Source of the DNA: Roseivirga sp.
GTDB taxonomy: Bacteria; Bacteroidota; Bacteroidia; Cytophagales; Cyclobacteriaceae
Length of the DNA: 64,000 bases
Direction: 5' to 3'
NCBI GenBank assembly: GCA_021404565.1
Contig: JAAWWF010000009.1
Span: 1-64,000 of the forward strand
The position numbers and the translations under genes are program-made. Below are positions 25,228-33,976 of the stretch, one piece after another. A model generated the notes under the pieces. The model did not search any database, was not told where the DNA came from, and saw only the letters and a list, made by a program, of their open reading frames with translations. The number at the start of each line of letters is the position of its first letter. Position 1 is the first letter of the stretch.

Positions 25228-26256
25228 TCAAAAGTTTGTACCGTTCCTTTCTCTGAGTACGTCTATGGCCATGAATATGGAGTATCTCATGCTTGATTCA
25301 TTCGCAATACCCTTGCCAGCTATATTAAAGGCAGTGCCATGATCGGGAGAGGTTCTCACGATTGATAATCCCGCAGTGAAGTTGACGCCTTCCTCAAAGG
25401 CCAGGGCCTTAAAAGGTACCAGTCCCTGGTCGTGATACATGGCCAGAATACCATCGAATTTACTATGACTGTTATTTCCGAAGAAACCATCAGCAGGGTA
25501 GGGGCCAAAAACCAGGTGGCCTTTTTCTCTGAACTCACTGATTATAGGAGATATTTTTTCTTTCTCTTCCGATCCCAGGAGTCCGTCCTCCCCCGCGTGG
25601 GGGTTGAGACCCAGTACAGCCATTTTGGGCTTCTGGCTGCCAAAATCCTTCTTGAGTGAATTGAGCATGAGCTGAATTTTACTTCTCAACAAGTCGGGGG
25701 TCAGGGCTTCGCCTACCTTCATTAATGGAATATGGCCGGTAGCCACACCAATCTTCAATCGTTCACTGCACAGAAACATCAGGCTGTCTTTGGCCTCAAA
25801 TTCTTCAGTGAAGAACTCGGTATGACCCGGAAAGTTGAATTCGCTGCTCTGGATATTGTGTTTACTGATGGGGGCAGTAACTACCCCCTGAATAAAGCCG
25901 CTTTTGAGGTCTTCTACGGCTCGTTGAATTGAAAGGAGAGCACATTTTCCTCCTGCCTCGTTTTCTTCTCCCGGCTGTATCTCTACATGTTCTTCCCAGC
26001 AGTTAATAACATTAGGTTTGCGCTGATTGAGATGGTCGCCCGGTTTAAACTGGTAGAAAGAGAAATCTTCAATATCCAATACTCTTTTATAATGCGAGAG
26101 CACCTTCCCATGCGCATAAATCACAATGTTGGCATATTGATATAACTTCTGATCAAGCAAGCATTTGATGATGACTTCGGGGCCGATGCCGTTAATATCA
26201 CCTATGGTAATGCCCAGAGTGGGTTTGTAGTTATGTTTTTGCCTGGTTTCTTCCAT
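25228..26256 (-). CDS. pdxA: 4-hydroxythreonine-4-phosphate dehydrogenase
   Basis: This 342-aa enzyme oxidises 4-phospho-hydroxy-threonine in the DXP-dependent pyridoxal phosphate pathway. I start at the ATG ending at 26256, preceded by AGAGGGAT. An upstream start would add 34 non-conserved residues overlapping the divergent rsmA promoter. Family features are TLGITIGDINGIGPEV at the start, the metal/substrate histidines in APISKHNIQ and FPGHTEFF, and AMYHDQGLVPFK near the C-terminus. It is divergent from rsmA, a gene that often neighbours pdxA. Confidence 0.95.
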   Translation of the reverse strand: MEETRQKHNYKPTLGITIGDINGIGPEVIIKCLLDQKLYQYANIVIYAHGKVLSHYKRVLDIEDFSFYQFKPGDHLNQRKPNVINCWEEHVEIQPGEENEAGGKCALLSIQRAVEDLKSGFIQGVVTAPISKHNIQSSEFNFPGHTEFFTEEFEAKDSLMFLCSERLKIGVATGHIPLMKVGEALTPDLLRSKIQLMLNSLKKDFGSQKPKMAVLGLNPHAGEDGLLGSEEKEKISPIISEFREKGHLVFGPYPADGFFGNNSHSKFDGILAMYHDQGLVPFKALAFEEGVNFTAGLSIVRTSPDHGTAFNIAGKGIANESSMRYSIFMAIDVLRERNGTNF

Positions 26257-26351
26257 GATCCCTCTGAAATGTCTTTTATGATGGCCGTTGTCTGAACTTA
26301 AATATCCCTTATTTGTGCGCAAATTAGTGTTATTTTCAATAAGTTGCCCGC

Positions 26352-27131
26352 ATGTCATATGTCAGGCCCAAGAAACATTTAGGACAACATTTTTTGACCG
26401 ATCTCTCGATCGCTGAACGCATTGCGCTTTCCCTTTCCGGTCATGGGGGTTACCACCAAATTCTGGAAATAGGACCGGGTACGGGAGTATTGACACAGTT
26501 TTTGCTAAAGCAGGATTGGGATACTCACCTTATCGACATTGACGGAGAGTCTATTGAGTATTTACATAATAATTTCCCAGACCTGGGCGAACGTATTTTT
26601 AAAGGAGATTTCTTAAAGGAATCTGTTGAAACTAAGCTGCAACCGCCATTCGCTATTATTGGGAATTTCCCATATAATATATCCTCTCAGATTTTTTTCA
26701 AGGTACTTAACTTGCGCAATGAAGTGCCCGAAGTGGTTTGTATGATTCAAAAAGAAGTAGCCGACCGACTGGTGTCTCCACCCGGAAATAAAAGCTATGG
26801 GATTTTGAGTGTGCTTTTGCAGGCTTATTATGATCTGGAATATCTCTTTACAGTCGGGCCGCAGGTTTTCAACCCTCCACCAAAAGTGAATTCTGCTGTG
26901 ATTCGCTTAAAAAGAAATGATCGGGCAGAATTGGGCTGTGATGAAAAACTATTCAGAAGGGTAGTCAAGGCCGGGTTTCAAATGCGTAGGAAAACGTTGC
27001 GCAATGCATTAAAACCGATAAATTTGCCGGAGCAAATGAGAGACGCCCCTGTGCTGGACAGACGCGCAGAAACGCTCTCAGTTGAAGAATATATCGCATT
27101 AACAAATCAAATCACCTCGTGTCTGAGCTAA
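26352..27131 (+). CDS. rsmA: 16S rRNA (adenine1518/1519-N6)-dimethyltransferase
   Basis: This 259-aa enzyme dimethylates two adenines in the 3' hairpin of 16S rRNA. It begins with VRPKKHLGQHFLTD, followed by SAM motif EIGPGTGVLT and catalytic motif GNFPYNISS (the usual NLPYNIS with Phe for Leu). The C-terminal helical domain has MRRKTLRNALK. Its stop overlaps the GTG start of mgtE by 13 nt, so the two are translated from one message. Confidence 0.96.
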   Translation: MSYVRPKKHLGQHFLTDLSIAERIALSLSGHGGYHQILEIGPGTGVLTQFLLKQDWDTHLIDIDGESIEYLHNNFPDLGERIFKGDFLKESVETKLQPPFAIIGNFPYNISSQIFFKVLNLRNEVPEVVCMIQKEVADRLVSPPGNKSYGILSVLLQAYYDLEYLFTVGPQVFNPPPKVNSAVIRLKRNDRAELGCDEKLFRRVVKAGFQMRRKTLRNALKPINLPEQMRDAPVLDRRAETLSVEEYIALTNQITSCLS

Positions 27132-28486
27132 AACCCACTTTTGAGCTATCAAAAGAATTCCGGGAGCTACTGGAGCAAGCAGTAGAGCGGGAAGATACGG
27201 GCTTTGTAAAAGAGACCATGGCGGGGGTGAATTCTGCCGATATCTCAGCTTTGCTGGACGAGGTGGGTAGTGAGGTGGCCAAGTATGTGATCGATGTGCT
27301 CAACGATGAAGTGGGGGCTGAGATCATAGAAGATCTGGAGGATGACACCAGAAATAAGTTTCTGGAAATGTTTGAATCAGGCGAGCTGGCAAACTACCTC
27401 TCTGAAATGGAGTCCGATGATGCGGTAGATATCATCAACGAGCTCCCGGTCCGCAAGCGGGAAGAGGTCATCTCTCAGATTGAGGACGCTGAAATGGCCG
27501 CGCATATTCTGGAGCTGATGCGTTATGATGAGGACTGTGCCGGTGGACTCATGGCCAAGGAGATGATCGTGGCCAATGTTAACTGGACTATTCTACAAAC
27601 GATTGATGAGATCAGAAGGCAGGGCGAAAATGTAGAGAAGATCTACTCTATCTATGTGGTAGACGACCGCTATAAACTCCTGGGTAAGGTGTCTGTCAAG
27701 AAGATCATTCTGGCCAATGACAATACCCATATCAAAGATATTTATGACAAGGACATTGAGTCGGTAGAAACCTACATGGACGAAGAGGATGTCGCGGATG
27801 TTATGCAGAAGTACGACCTGGTGGCTGTACCGGTGGTCAACCTGCAAGGAAAGTTGGTAGGAAGAATTACCATCGATGATGTGGTGGATGTAATCACGGA
27901 GCAGGCAGAGGAAGATATGCAGTTGATGTCGGGTATTGCTGCTGATGTGGAAGAGGATGACAGCATTTGGGCTCTGTCGAAGGCTCGCCTGCCCTGGCTG
28001 CTGATTGGTCTTGTAGGAGGTACATTGGGTGCCTGGGCGATCGGCTTTTTTGAAGGCGATCTGGATCGCAATGCCTCACTTGCATTTTTCATACCCTTGG
28101 TAATGGCTACCGGAGGAAATGTAGGCATTCAGTCTTCCACCCTGGTCGTGCAGAGTCTTGCCAATAAGTCCGCATTTGATGACTCCTTTGGTAAAAGGGT
28201 AGCCAAAATGCTATTAGTTGCCCTGCTGACAGGTATAGTACTTGCACTGATAAGCTTCCTGATTGTATATCTGTGGAAAGGCGATGAGTCGCTGGGACAG
28301 GTAGTTGGGATATCGCTGATTGGGGTTGTGATGCTGTCTTCATTTATGGGCACCACGACTCCCATTGTGCTGGACAAGTTCGGTATCAATCCGGCCCTTG
28401 CCTCAGGGCCTTTTATAACCACCACCAACGATATTTTAGGAATTATCGTTTACCTGGCCATGGCCAATCTACTATTACCCCATTAA
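27119..28486 (+). CDS. mgtE: MgtE-type magnesium transporter
   Basis: This is a 455-aa Mg2+ channel. The N-terminal MgtE-N superhelix (about 20-130) contains acidic repeats. Two CBS domains follow (about 135-255), then the plug helix and five TM helices (about 285-452), with the pore segment MATGGNVGIQSST. The start codon is GTG inside the rsmA coding region. No later ATG fits the family length. The final stop overlaps the next ATG by one base (TAATG). Confidence 0.95.
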   Translation: MSELKPTFELSKEFRELLEQAVEREDTGFVKETMAGVNSADISALLDEVGSEVAKYVIDVLNDEVGAEIIEDLEDDTRNKFLEMFESGELANYLSEMESDDAVDIINELPVRKREEVISQIEDAEMAAHILELMRYDEDCAGGLMAKEMIVANVNWTILQTIDEIRRQGENVEKIYSIYVVDDRYKLLGKVSVKKIILANDNTHIKDIYDKDIESVETYMDEEDVADVMQKYDLVAVPVVNLQGKLVGRITIDDVVDVITEQAEEDMQLMSGIAADVEEDDSIWALSKARLPWLLIGLVGGTLGAWAIGFFEGDLDRNASLAFFIPLVMATGGNVGIQSSTLVVQSLANKSAFDDSFGKRVAKMLLVALLTGIVLALISFLIVYLWKGDESLGQVVGISLIGVVMLSSFMGTTTPIVLDKFGINPALASGPFITTTNDILGIIVYLAMANLLLPH

Positions 28487-29436
28487 TGATGAAGAGATGT
28501 CTTATTGCTGATGAGATGCACGAAAGCATCTTGCCGCTGTTGGAAGGAATTGGGTTTAAAACGGATTATCGCCCTAAGATAAGCCGGGAAGAGCTCATGG
28601 CCATTATTGGCGATTATCAGGTGCTGCTGATAAGAAGCAAGACACAGATAGATGTTGATATGGTTGATGCGGCAACGCAACTCGAGGTAATCGGACGGGC
28701 TGGAGCGGGGCTTGATAAGATTGATGTTGAGTACGTAGAATCTAAGGGGATTGAGATTGTGAATGCCCCTGAGGGTAATCGCGATGCCCTGGCTGAGCAT
28801 GTAATGGGTATGCTGCTGGCCATGCTGAACAATGTGGTTTCTGCAGATGCAGAAGTTCGTCAATGGATATGGAACCGGGAGGCCAATCGTGGTATAGAGC
28901 TGAGTGATAAAACCATCGGCATCATAGGCTATGGTAATATGGGGCAGGCCTTTGTGCAAAGGCTAAGGGCTTTCGATTGCCGGATATTGGTCTATGATAA
29001 ATACAAGAAGGGCTTCGGTACAAAAAAAGTTGAAGAGGTAAGCCTGGAGAAAATCTATGCCAAGGCCGACATTTTAAGTCTGCACGTTCCGCTTTCTGAA
29101 GAAACCAGGGGCTGGGTCAACCATGAATTTATAGAAAAATTCAGGAAGGACATATTCCTTATAAACAGTGCCCGGGGCGAGATTTTACCTGTGAAAGATT
29201 TGCTTAGCCTGCTGGATAGCGGTAAGGTGATAGCGGCTGCGCTGGATGTGCTGGAAAAGGAGAAATTCGATAAACTTACCTCCGAAGAAAAGGATCTTTT
29301 TACTGACCTCTTTCAAAGACGCAATGTAGTGCTTTCACCTCATGTAGGCGGATGGACCTTTGCCTCATACAAGAGAATAAATGAGGTTTTAGTCGGGAAA
29401 ATTGGGGCTCATTATCGCATAGAATCCGATTTCTGA
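28486..29436 (+). CDS. D-2-hydroxyacid dehydrogenase (phosphoglycerate dehydrogenase-like)
   Basis: This is a 316-aa NAD-dependent dehydrogenase of the D-isomer-specific family. The Rossmann motif GYGNMG is at residues 148-153. The catalytic triad is Arg230 (INSARGE), Glu259 (LDVLEKE) and His286 (LSPHVGG). The size equals SerA lacking the C-terminal ACT domain, so 3-phosphoglycerate dehydrogenase is possible, but glyoxylate or hydroxypyruvate reductase cannot be excluded. The start overlaps the mgtE stop by one base. An alternative ATG lies one codon downstream. Confidence 0.85.
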   Translation: MMKRCLIADEMHESILPLLEGIGFKTDYRPKISREELMAIIGDYQVLLIRSKTQIDVDMVDAATQLEVIGRAGAGLDKIDVEYVESKGIEIVNAPEGNRDALAEHVMGMLLAMLNNVVSADAEVRQWIWNREANRGIELSDKTIGIIGYGNMGQAFVQRLRAFDCRILVYDKYKKGFGTKKVEEVSLEKIYAKADILSLHVPLSEETRGWVNHEFIEKFRKDIFLINSARGEILPVKDLLSLLDSGKVIAAALDVLEKEKFDKLTSEEKDLFTDLFQRRNVVLSPHVGGWTFASYKRINEVLVGKIGAHYRIESDF

Positions 29437-29461
29437 CTTTTTTCTCTTCGCAATTTTTAGT

Positions 29462-29469
29462 TACTTTTG
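29462..29469 (+). promoter_or_regulatory. Predicted -7 box of greA
   Basis: TACTTTTG matches TAnnTTTG. The expected transcription start, at about 29475, would place the hairpin 29476-29498 at the very 5' end of the greA leader. No TTG is found at -33. Confidence 0.5.
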
Positions 29470-29475
29470 TAATAC

Positions 29476-29498
29476 AATCGCCTGCAAAGGCGATTTTT
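29476..29498 (+). terminator. Hairpin with T-tract between dehydrogenase and greA
   Basis: AATCGCC pairs with GGCGATT, with a 6-nt loop, followed by T residues. It lies 40 bp past the dehydrogenase stop, so it can terminate that operon. It also lies just downstream of the greA -7 box and could act as a leader attenuator. A second, weaker hairpin (AACGG/CCGTT followed by T-rich sequence) lies at about 29511-29545. Confidence 0.6.
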
Positions 29499-29570
29499 CA
29501 TTTATACGAGCAACGGTTTCCAGACGAGCCGTTTCTTTTGTTTTATATCAGAATACAATAAGATAGAATT

Positions 29571-30047
29571 ATGGCCGGAATTTCATATTACACAGAAGAA
29601 GGGTTGAAGAAGTTGAAAGATGAGCTTTTGGAACTTCAGACTAAAGAACGAGCCAGGATCTCAAAAGAGATTGCTGACGCAAGAGATAAAGGGGATTTGA
29701 GTGAGAATGCCGAGTATGATGCGGCAAAGGATGCCCAGGGAATGCTGGAGATGCGAATTTCGCAGCTGGAGGTGATCGTTGGAAATGCCCGTGTTATGAA
29801 AGAAGAGAATGTAGACCTGTCTAAGGTTTCTATTCTTTCTACCGTGAAAATAAAGAACAAGAAAAATGGTATGGAGGTAAAGTATACCTTGGTATCAGAG
29901 AAGGAAGCCGACCTGAAAGCCGGTAAGATTTCTTACGAATCTCCCATTGGCAAAGGCCTGCTCAACAAAAAGGTAGGCGAGATTGCAGAGGTAAAGGCTC
30001 CTGCTGGCATCATAGAATTTGAAGTACTCGATATAACCCTGGAGTAA
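29571..30047 (+). CDS. greA: Transcription elongation factor GreA
   Basis: This 158-aa factor rescues backtracked RNA polymerase by stimulating transcript cleavage. The N-terminal coiled coil (about 8-75) carries the acidic tip DKGDLSENAEYDAAK. The C-terminal FKBP-like domain includes SYESPIGKGLLNKKVGE. The length is standard. The stop overlaps the start of the HIT gene (TAATG). Confidence 0.97.
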   Translation: MAGISYYTEEGLKKLKDELLELQTKERARISKEIADARDKGDLSENAEYDAAKDAQGMLEMRISQLEVIVGNARVMKEENVDLSKVSILSTVKIKNKKNGMEVKYTLVSEKEADLKAGKISYESPIGKGLLNKKVGEIAEVKAPAGIIEFEVLDITLE

Positions 30048-30448
30048 TGCCTTCTATTTTTACCCGCATCATTAATCGGGAAATCCCCGGGCATATTGTC
30101 GCTGAAGACGATCATAACATTGCCTTTCTGGATATAAACCCACTCAACGAAGGGCATACTCTGGTGGTGCCCAAGCAAGAGGTGGACAGACTCTTTGAAC
30201 TGGATGAGGGTACTTACTTAAAACTACAGGCATTTGCCCATAAAGTAGCCAGAGCCATCGAAGCAGCTGTTCCATGTCTCAGAGTTGGGGTGGCTGTGAT
30301 CGGGCTGGAGGTACCTCACGCCCATATCCATCTCATTCCCCTACACGGTATGCATGACATAGATTTCAGCAGACCTAAGCTAAAGCTGAGTCAGGAGGAG
30401 TTTGGAGAAATTTCTGAGAGGATTCAGAAACAGTTTAAAAATTTATAA
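30047..30448 (+). CDS. HIT-family nucleotide hydrolase
   Basis: This is a 133-aa histidine-triad protein (HINT/HIT branch) that hydrolyses nucleoside phosphoramidates or dinucleotides. The N-terminal FTRIINREIPGHIV and the triad PHAHIHLIP (about residues 87-95) are clear. It is coupled to greA by a one-base overlap and converges on ruvC with a 7-bp gap. Confidence 0.94.
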   Translation: MPSIFTRIINREIPGHIVAEDDHNIAFLDINPLNEGHTLVVPKQEVDRLFELDEGTYLKLQAFAHKVARAIEAAVPCLRVGVAVIGLEVPHAHIHLIPLHGMHDIDFSRPKLKLSQEEFGEISERIQKQFKNL

Positions 30449-30455
30449 GCCCGGT

Positions 30456-31007
30456 CTACTTTTTTAGCCTGCCCGGATTATCTGCCAGAAACGACTTCCA
30501 GCTTTTATTACCACTTTGCTGAGAACCTCCCTGAAAATGGTGGCATACTGCTACACCCACCGCATCAGTGGCATCCAGTAGTGCCGGGATTTCTTTCATA
30601 TTCAGCAGGGTCTGTAGCATAGATGCTACCTGTTCTTTCGAGGCATTTCCATTACCTGTTACCGACTGTTTTACCTTTTTGGGTGCGTATTCGGTAATAG
30701 GGATGTCTCTGGCCAGGGCGGCTGACATGGCTACTCCCTGGGCGCGACCAAGCTTCAGCATCGATTGAATGTTTTTGCCATAGAAAGGGGCCTCAAGCGC
30801 AACCTCATCGGGGTGAAACTCTTCAATAATAGAGGTGACCCGCTCAAAAATCTTTTTAAGCTTTAGCTCGTGACCGCTGTATTTTTTAAGATGTATGATG
30901 CCCAATTGCAGCAGTGTCATTTTTTTGCCGGTAATCCTGATAATGCCATAGCCCATCTCGCTGGTGCCGGGGTCTATTCCCAAAATGATCTTCTCAACCA
31001 CTGCCAT
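30456..31007 (-). CDS. ruvC: Holliday junction resolvase RuvC
   Basis: This 184-aa crossover junction endodeoxyribonuclease cleaves Holliday junctions with RuvAB. The acidic active site is complete: Asp12 (GIDPGTSEMGYG), Glu72 (LEAPFYGKN), and Asp145 and Asp148 (DATDAVGVAVCHH). I start at the ATG ending at 31007, since the longer ORF adds 14 residues without family support. The C-terminal tail is slightly longer than in E. coli. Confidence 0.96.
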   Translation of the reverse strand: MAVVEKIILGIDPGTSEMGYGIIRITGKKMTLLQLGIIHLKKYSGHELKLKKIFERVTSIIEEFHPDEVALEAPFYGKNIQSMLKLGRAQGVAMSAALARDIPITEYAPKKVKQSVTGNGNASKEQVASMLQTLLNMKEIPALLDATDAVGVAVCHHFQGGSQQSGNKSWKSFLADNPGRLKK

Positions 31008-31374
31008 GCCTGCAATATAGTATTTAAGGTCTGCTGAAAAACGTGCCAAGGTGAAAAAGGTCCGCCTGATAGGTTCAGCCTATATTTTAAGTGGCAGGTT
31101 TTTTAGCGAGTGCAAAATTTTTATTACTCATAGCAGGTTTCTTATGCATTTGAAAATCTCGAAATCTCATTTTTCGATACTAGTCTTGGTCATGTCATCT
31201 ACTGCATTGGCCTCAGATCGAAGTATAGGCATACATCTTCCTTCGGCCGCCTTATATCTGACATAACTAAGACTTTTTCAGCAAGCCCTATTTTAAGAAG
31301 CTTGAATGAAGAGCCCTTGTAGTATCAGTTAGCTACGCGTTTTTCTTTTTCTTTTGATTGCGCGTTATTCGTGC
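31008..31374. other. 367-bp divergent gap between ruvC and the GT2 operon
   Basis: No convincing gene is present. A 71-codon plus-strand ORF (31051-31266) has no Shine-Dalgarno site or domain. Its inner ATG at 31144 would give a 40-aa peptide with a signal-like hydrophobic run ending STALA. No clear terminator or TAnnTTTG promoter was seen. Confidence 0.5.
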
Positions 31375-32487
31375 ATGTCCTGGTTCTTCCTTATGGTTTG
31401 GCTGTCTTACCTACTCGGGCTTTTACTGATCGTAAGGGCATGGGCTAGTCTGAATCATCAACAAGTGGTTGAAGTAACCTTGCCTGTTTCGGTATTGGTG
31501 CCCTTTAGAAATGAAGAGCAGCACCTTGAAAGGTTGGTTGAAGCACTTAACAGGCAACTGTATCAGGATTTTGAAGTCGTCTTTATCAACGATCATTCCA
31601 CGGATCCATCTGAACAATTGTTGAATAATCTCCTAAGCTCCGTAGGTTTTAACTATCAGCTTCTCAGTCTCACCGATACCTCAGGAAAAAAGGCGGCCCT
31701 CAGTAGGGGGGTTAGCATGGCAAAAGGAGAGGTGATACTTACAACCGATGCGGATTGTGTTTTTGAAAAGAACTGGATAAGCAGGATGACCAGTCCATTT
31801 ATTGACGAGTCAATTTTGATGGCCTCAGGTCCTGTGAAGCTGACGGGAAAGTCACTGTTCCAAAAATGGCAGCAGATGGAGTTTTCGGTACTCATTGCTA
31901 CAGGGGCAACGGGTATTGCCTGGGAAAAACCCTCTATGGCAAATGGAGCCAATCTGGCCTATCGCAAGTCAGTATTTGAGTCATTATATGGGTTTAGGGG
32001 GGTAGACGCCATTGCTTCTGGGGATGATGAACTGCTGATGATGAAGGTCCACGAAAAGTATCCGGGAAGTATAAAGTTTGTTAAACACACCGATGCGTTG
32101 GTAACTACGGAGGCTATGGCCAGTTGGAAGGATTTTAGAAATCAAAGATTGAGATGGGCGGGCAAGTGGAGGTATGGCAACAGAAAGTCCTCGGTAGTCG
32201 GGGCCCTGGCTGTATTTATCTTCAACTTGTCTGTTTTATTACTTCCTGTGTTGGGTTTTACCGGTAGTTTAGCCTGGCGACAGGTGCTGACTTTCGTTCT
32301 TGTCAGGTTGCTGGCAGAGTTGGGGCTGGTGCTTTTTTTAAGCCGTTTCTTTCGAAGTAAAATATTGATGATTCCTTTTCTGCTGCACCAGATTTTATAT
32401 CCCTTCTATGCCATTTATTTTGGTGTGGCCGCTAACTTTGGAAGCTTCCGATGGAAGGGGAGAACTTATAAGGCGCAGGTACAATAA
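31375..32487 (+). CDS. Membrane GT2 glycosyltransferase (first of operon)
   Basis: This is a 370-aa family-2 glycosyltransferase with an N-terminal TM helix (about 2-20), a catalytic GT-A domain and three C-terminal hydrophobic segments (about 275-365). Motifs are PFRNEE near residue 42, INDHSTD, the metal-binding TTDADC, a GDDE acceptor motif and QRLRWAG, a QxxRW signature found in polymerising GTs. The first in-frame ATG is at 31375; the longer frame opens only with a TTG at 31354. It leads a plus-strand run that also holds a NodB deacetylase and another QxxRW GT2, so an exopolysaccharide or glycolipid is the likely product. Confidence 0.85.
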   Translation: MSWFFLMVWLSYLLGLLLIVRAWASLNHQQVVEVTLPVSVLVPFRNEEQHLERLVEALNRQLYQDFEVVFINDHSTDPSEQLLNNLLSSVGFNYQLLSLTDTSGKKAALSRGVSMAKGEVILTTDADCVFEKNWISRMTSPFIDESILMASGPVKLTGKSLFQKWQQMEFSVLIATGATGIAWEKPSMANGANLAYRKSVFESLYGFRGVDAIASGDDELLMMKVHEKYPGSIKFVKHTDALVTTEAMASWKDFRNQRLRWAGKWRYGNRKSSVVGALAVFIFNLSVLLLPVLGFTGSLAWRQVLTFVLVRLLAELGLVLFLSRFFRSKILMIPFLLHQILYPFYAIYFGVAANFGSFRWKGRTYKAQVQ

Positions 32488-32489
32488 AT

Positions 32490-32744
32490 ATGAGTGATAT
32501 TGAGTTTGATGTTTTGGACGAGTTGTACTTTGTACAACCTTTCGCTTATCTGGTCGATGAACTCGAGATGGATGAGCTTGATTTGAGAGGAGTTCTTTCC
32601 GGGCTTATCGACAAGGGGTGGGTCAAATGCTTTTTGAGTATGCAGGAAGAAGAACTCACTCAGGATGTGAAGTTGGAGGAAAAGTATAAAGAGTATTTTT
32701 ACCTTGCTACAAAAGCAGGACTCATGGCCCACAATGGTCGCTGA
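32490..32744 (+). CDS. Small protein, possibly winged-helix-like
   Basis: This is an 84-aa acidic protein of unknown function. The middle (ELDLRGVLSGLIDKGWV, about 28-45) and the end (YLATKAGLMAHNG) resemble the recognition helix and wing segment of small winged-helix domains, but the resemblance is weak. It lies 2 bp after the GT2 gene and 2 bp before the phosphatase gene, so it is surely co-translated. A role as partner or regulator of the phosphatase is only an inference. Confidence 0.7.
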   Translation: MSDIEFDVLDELYFVQPFAYLVDELEMDELDLRGVLSGLIDKGWVKCFLSMQEEELTQDVKLEEKYKEYFYLATKAGLMAHNGR

Positions 32745-32746
32745 TT

Positions 32747-33976
32747 ATGCCAATAGAAAAAATTAGAAATAGATTCTTCCGAAAGGAACTTGAGGTAAAT
32801 GCACTACTGGAAATCACCCAGGCAGTGAACAATAACCTGCCGGAGGAAGATCTCTATAAAATTTTTGAGTTTACGCTCAGGGCCAATCTTCAGCTTGATC
32901 GTATGGCTCTCTATGTCAAGGAAGACGACTGGGAATGCAAGGTTCAGTTTGGTACCATTAAGGATTTTACCGAGCTACCCATGGACACAGGATGCCTTAA
33001 TATCAAAAGCATCACTCAGCTGGATTCTGTGGATTTAAGTATCAGCTGCTTTTCTGAGTTCGATATAATCATTCCCATCCTACACAAAGAAAGGCTGCTG
33101 GCTTTTGTTTTTCTTAAGTCAGTTAAGGTAGATGATCATGAGGCTGAAACTACGTTTGTTCAGGCTCTGAGTAACATCATTCTGGTGGCCATAGAAAATA
33201 AGCGACTGGCCAGAAGGCAGCTGGAGCAGCAGGCGTTTTTGCGGGATATGGAGATTGCTAAGAATGTGCAACACAATCTGTTTCCAAAGAACTTACCGGA
33301 CACAGAAAAACTGGAGGTCAAGGCATTCTATCAGCCCAGTCAGACAGTAGGAGGGGATTATTACGATTACATCGAAATACCAGATCAAAATCAGTTTATG
33401 GTTTGTATTGCTGATGTGTCAGGTAAAGGTATTCCTGCAGCTTTGCTGATGTCTAACTTTCAGGCAGTTTTAAGGACACTCTCCCGTAAAGGACAAAACC
33501 TCAAGGAAGTCGTTCATGAGCTAAATTATCAGCTCGTGGCCAATGCGAATGGTGAAAACTTCATCACCTTCTTTATGGCTGTGTACGATTACGATACCAA
33601 AGAGCTTCGGTACGTCAATGCCGGGCACAATCCACCGGTTATGCTCAACGTGACTGGTAAGGCACAGCAGCTTACAGAAGGTACTACCATTCTGGGGGCT
33701 TTTGAACCACTTCCATTTCTTAGCACAGGTTCGGTTGAAGATGTCGATGCTTTTTCACTTTTCCTTTTTACCGATGGGGTTACCGAAACCTTTAACGATG
33801 AAGGAGATGAATATGGGCCTGAACGACTGGAGGCTTTTTTAAAGGAGCATCAGACGGTACCCCTGGAGGAAATGCATACCAACCTTATCAAGGAACTCAA
33901 TGAGTTTGGAAGCGGGCGACCCTTCTCGGATGATTTGACTTTCTTATCTTGCAGGGTAAACAATGTTCCTGCATAA
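32747..33976 (+). CDS. GAF-PP2C (SpoIIE/RsbU-type) serine phosphatase
   Basis: This is a 409-aa cytoplasmic phosphatase. A GAF-like sensory domain (about 15-150) and a short coiled linker (about 150-185) precede the PPM/SpoIIE domain (about 190-405). The metal-binding aspartates are visible: Asp204 in VGGDYYDY, Asp223 in IADVSGKG, Asp343 in FTDGVTE and Asp395/396 in FSDDLTFL. Such enzymes dephosphorylate anti-anti-sigma (STAS) proteins in partner-switching systems. No STAS or anti-sigma gene is adjacent. It is embedded in a glycan operon and overlaps the deacetylase gene by 14 nt. Confidence 0.92.
   Translation: MPIEKIRNRFFRKELEVNALLEITQAVNNNLPEEDLYKIFEFTLRANLQLDRMALYVKEDDWECKVQFGTIKDFTELPMDTGCLNIKSITQLDSVDLSISCFSEFDIIIPILHKERLLAFVFLKSVKVDDHEAETTFVQALSNIILVAIENKRLARRQLEQQAFLRDMEIAKNVQHNLFPKNLPDTEKLEVKAFYQPSQTVGGDYYDYIEIPDQNQFMVCIADVSGKGIPAALLMSNFQAVLRTLSRKGQNLKEVVHELNYQLVANANGENFITFFMAVYDYDTKELRYVNAGHNPPVMLNVTGKAQQLTEGTTILGAFEPLPFLSTGSVEDVDAFSLFLFTDGVTETFNDEGDEYGPERLEAFLKEHQTVPLEEMHTNLIKELNEFGSGRPFSDDLTFLSCRVNNVPA

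Noticed and set aside
28483..28959. 158-aa ORF opposite the 2-hydroxyacid dehydrogenase
   Set aside because: The plus-strand gene has a full catalytic triad and operon fit; this is its shadow.
31051..31266. 71-codon ORF with an inner 40-aa signal-like peptide (31144-31266)
   Set aside because: There is no Shine-Dalgarno site, no promoter box and no recognisable domain. The AT-rich gap easily yields such an ORF. It is noted in the gap entry but not called.
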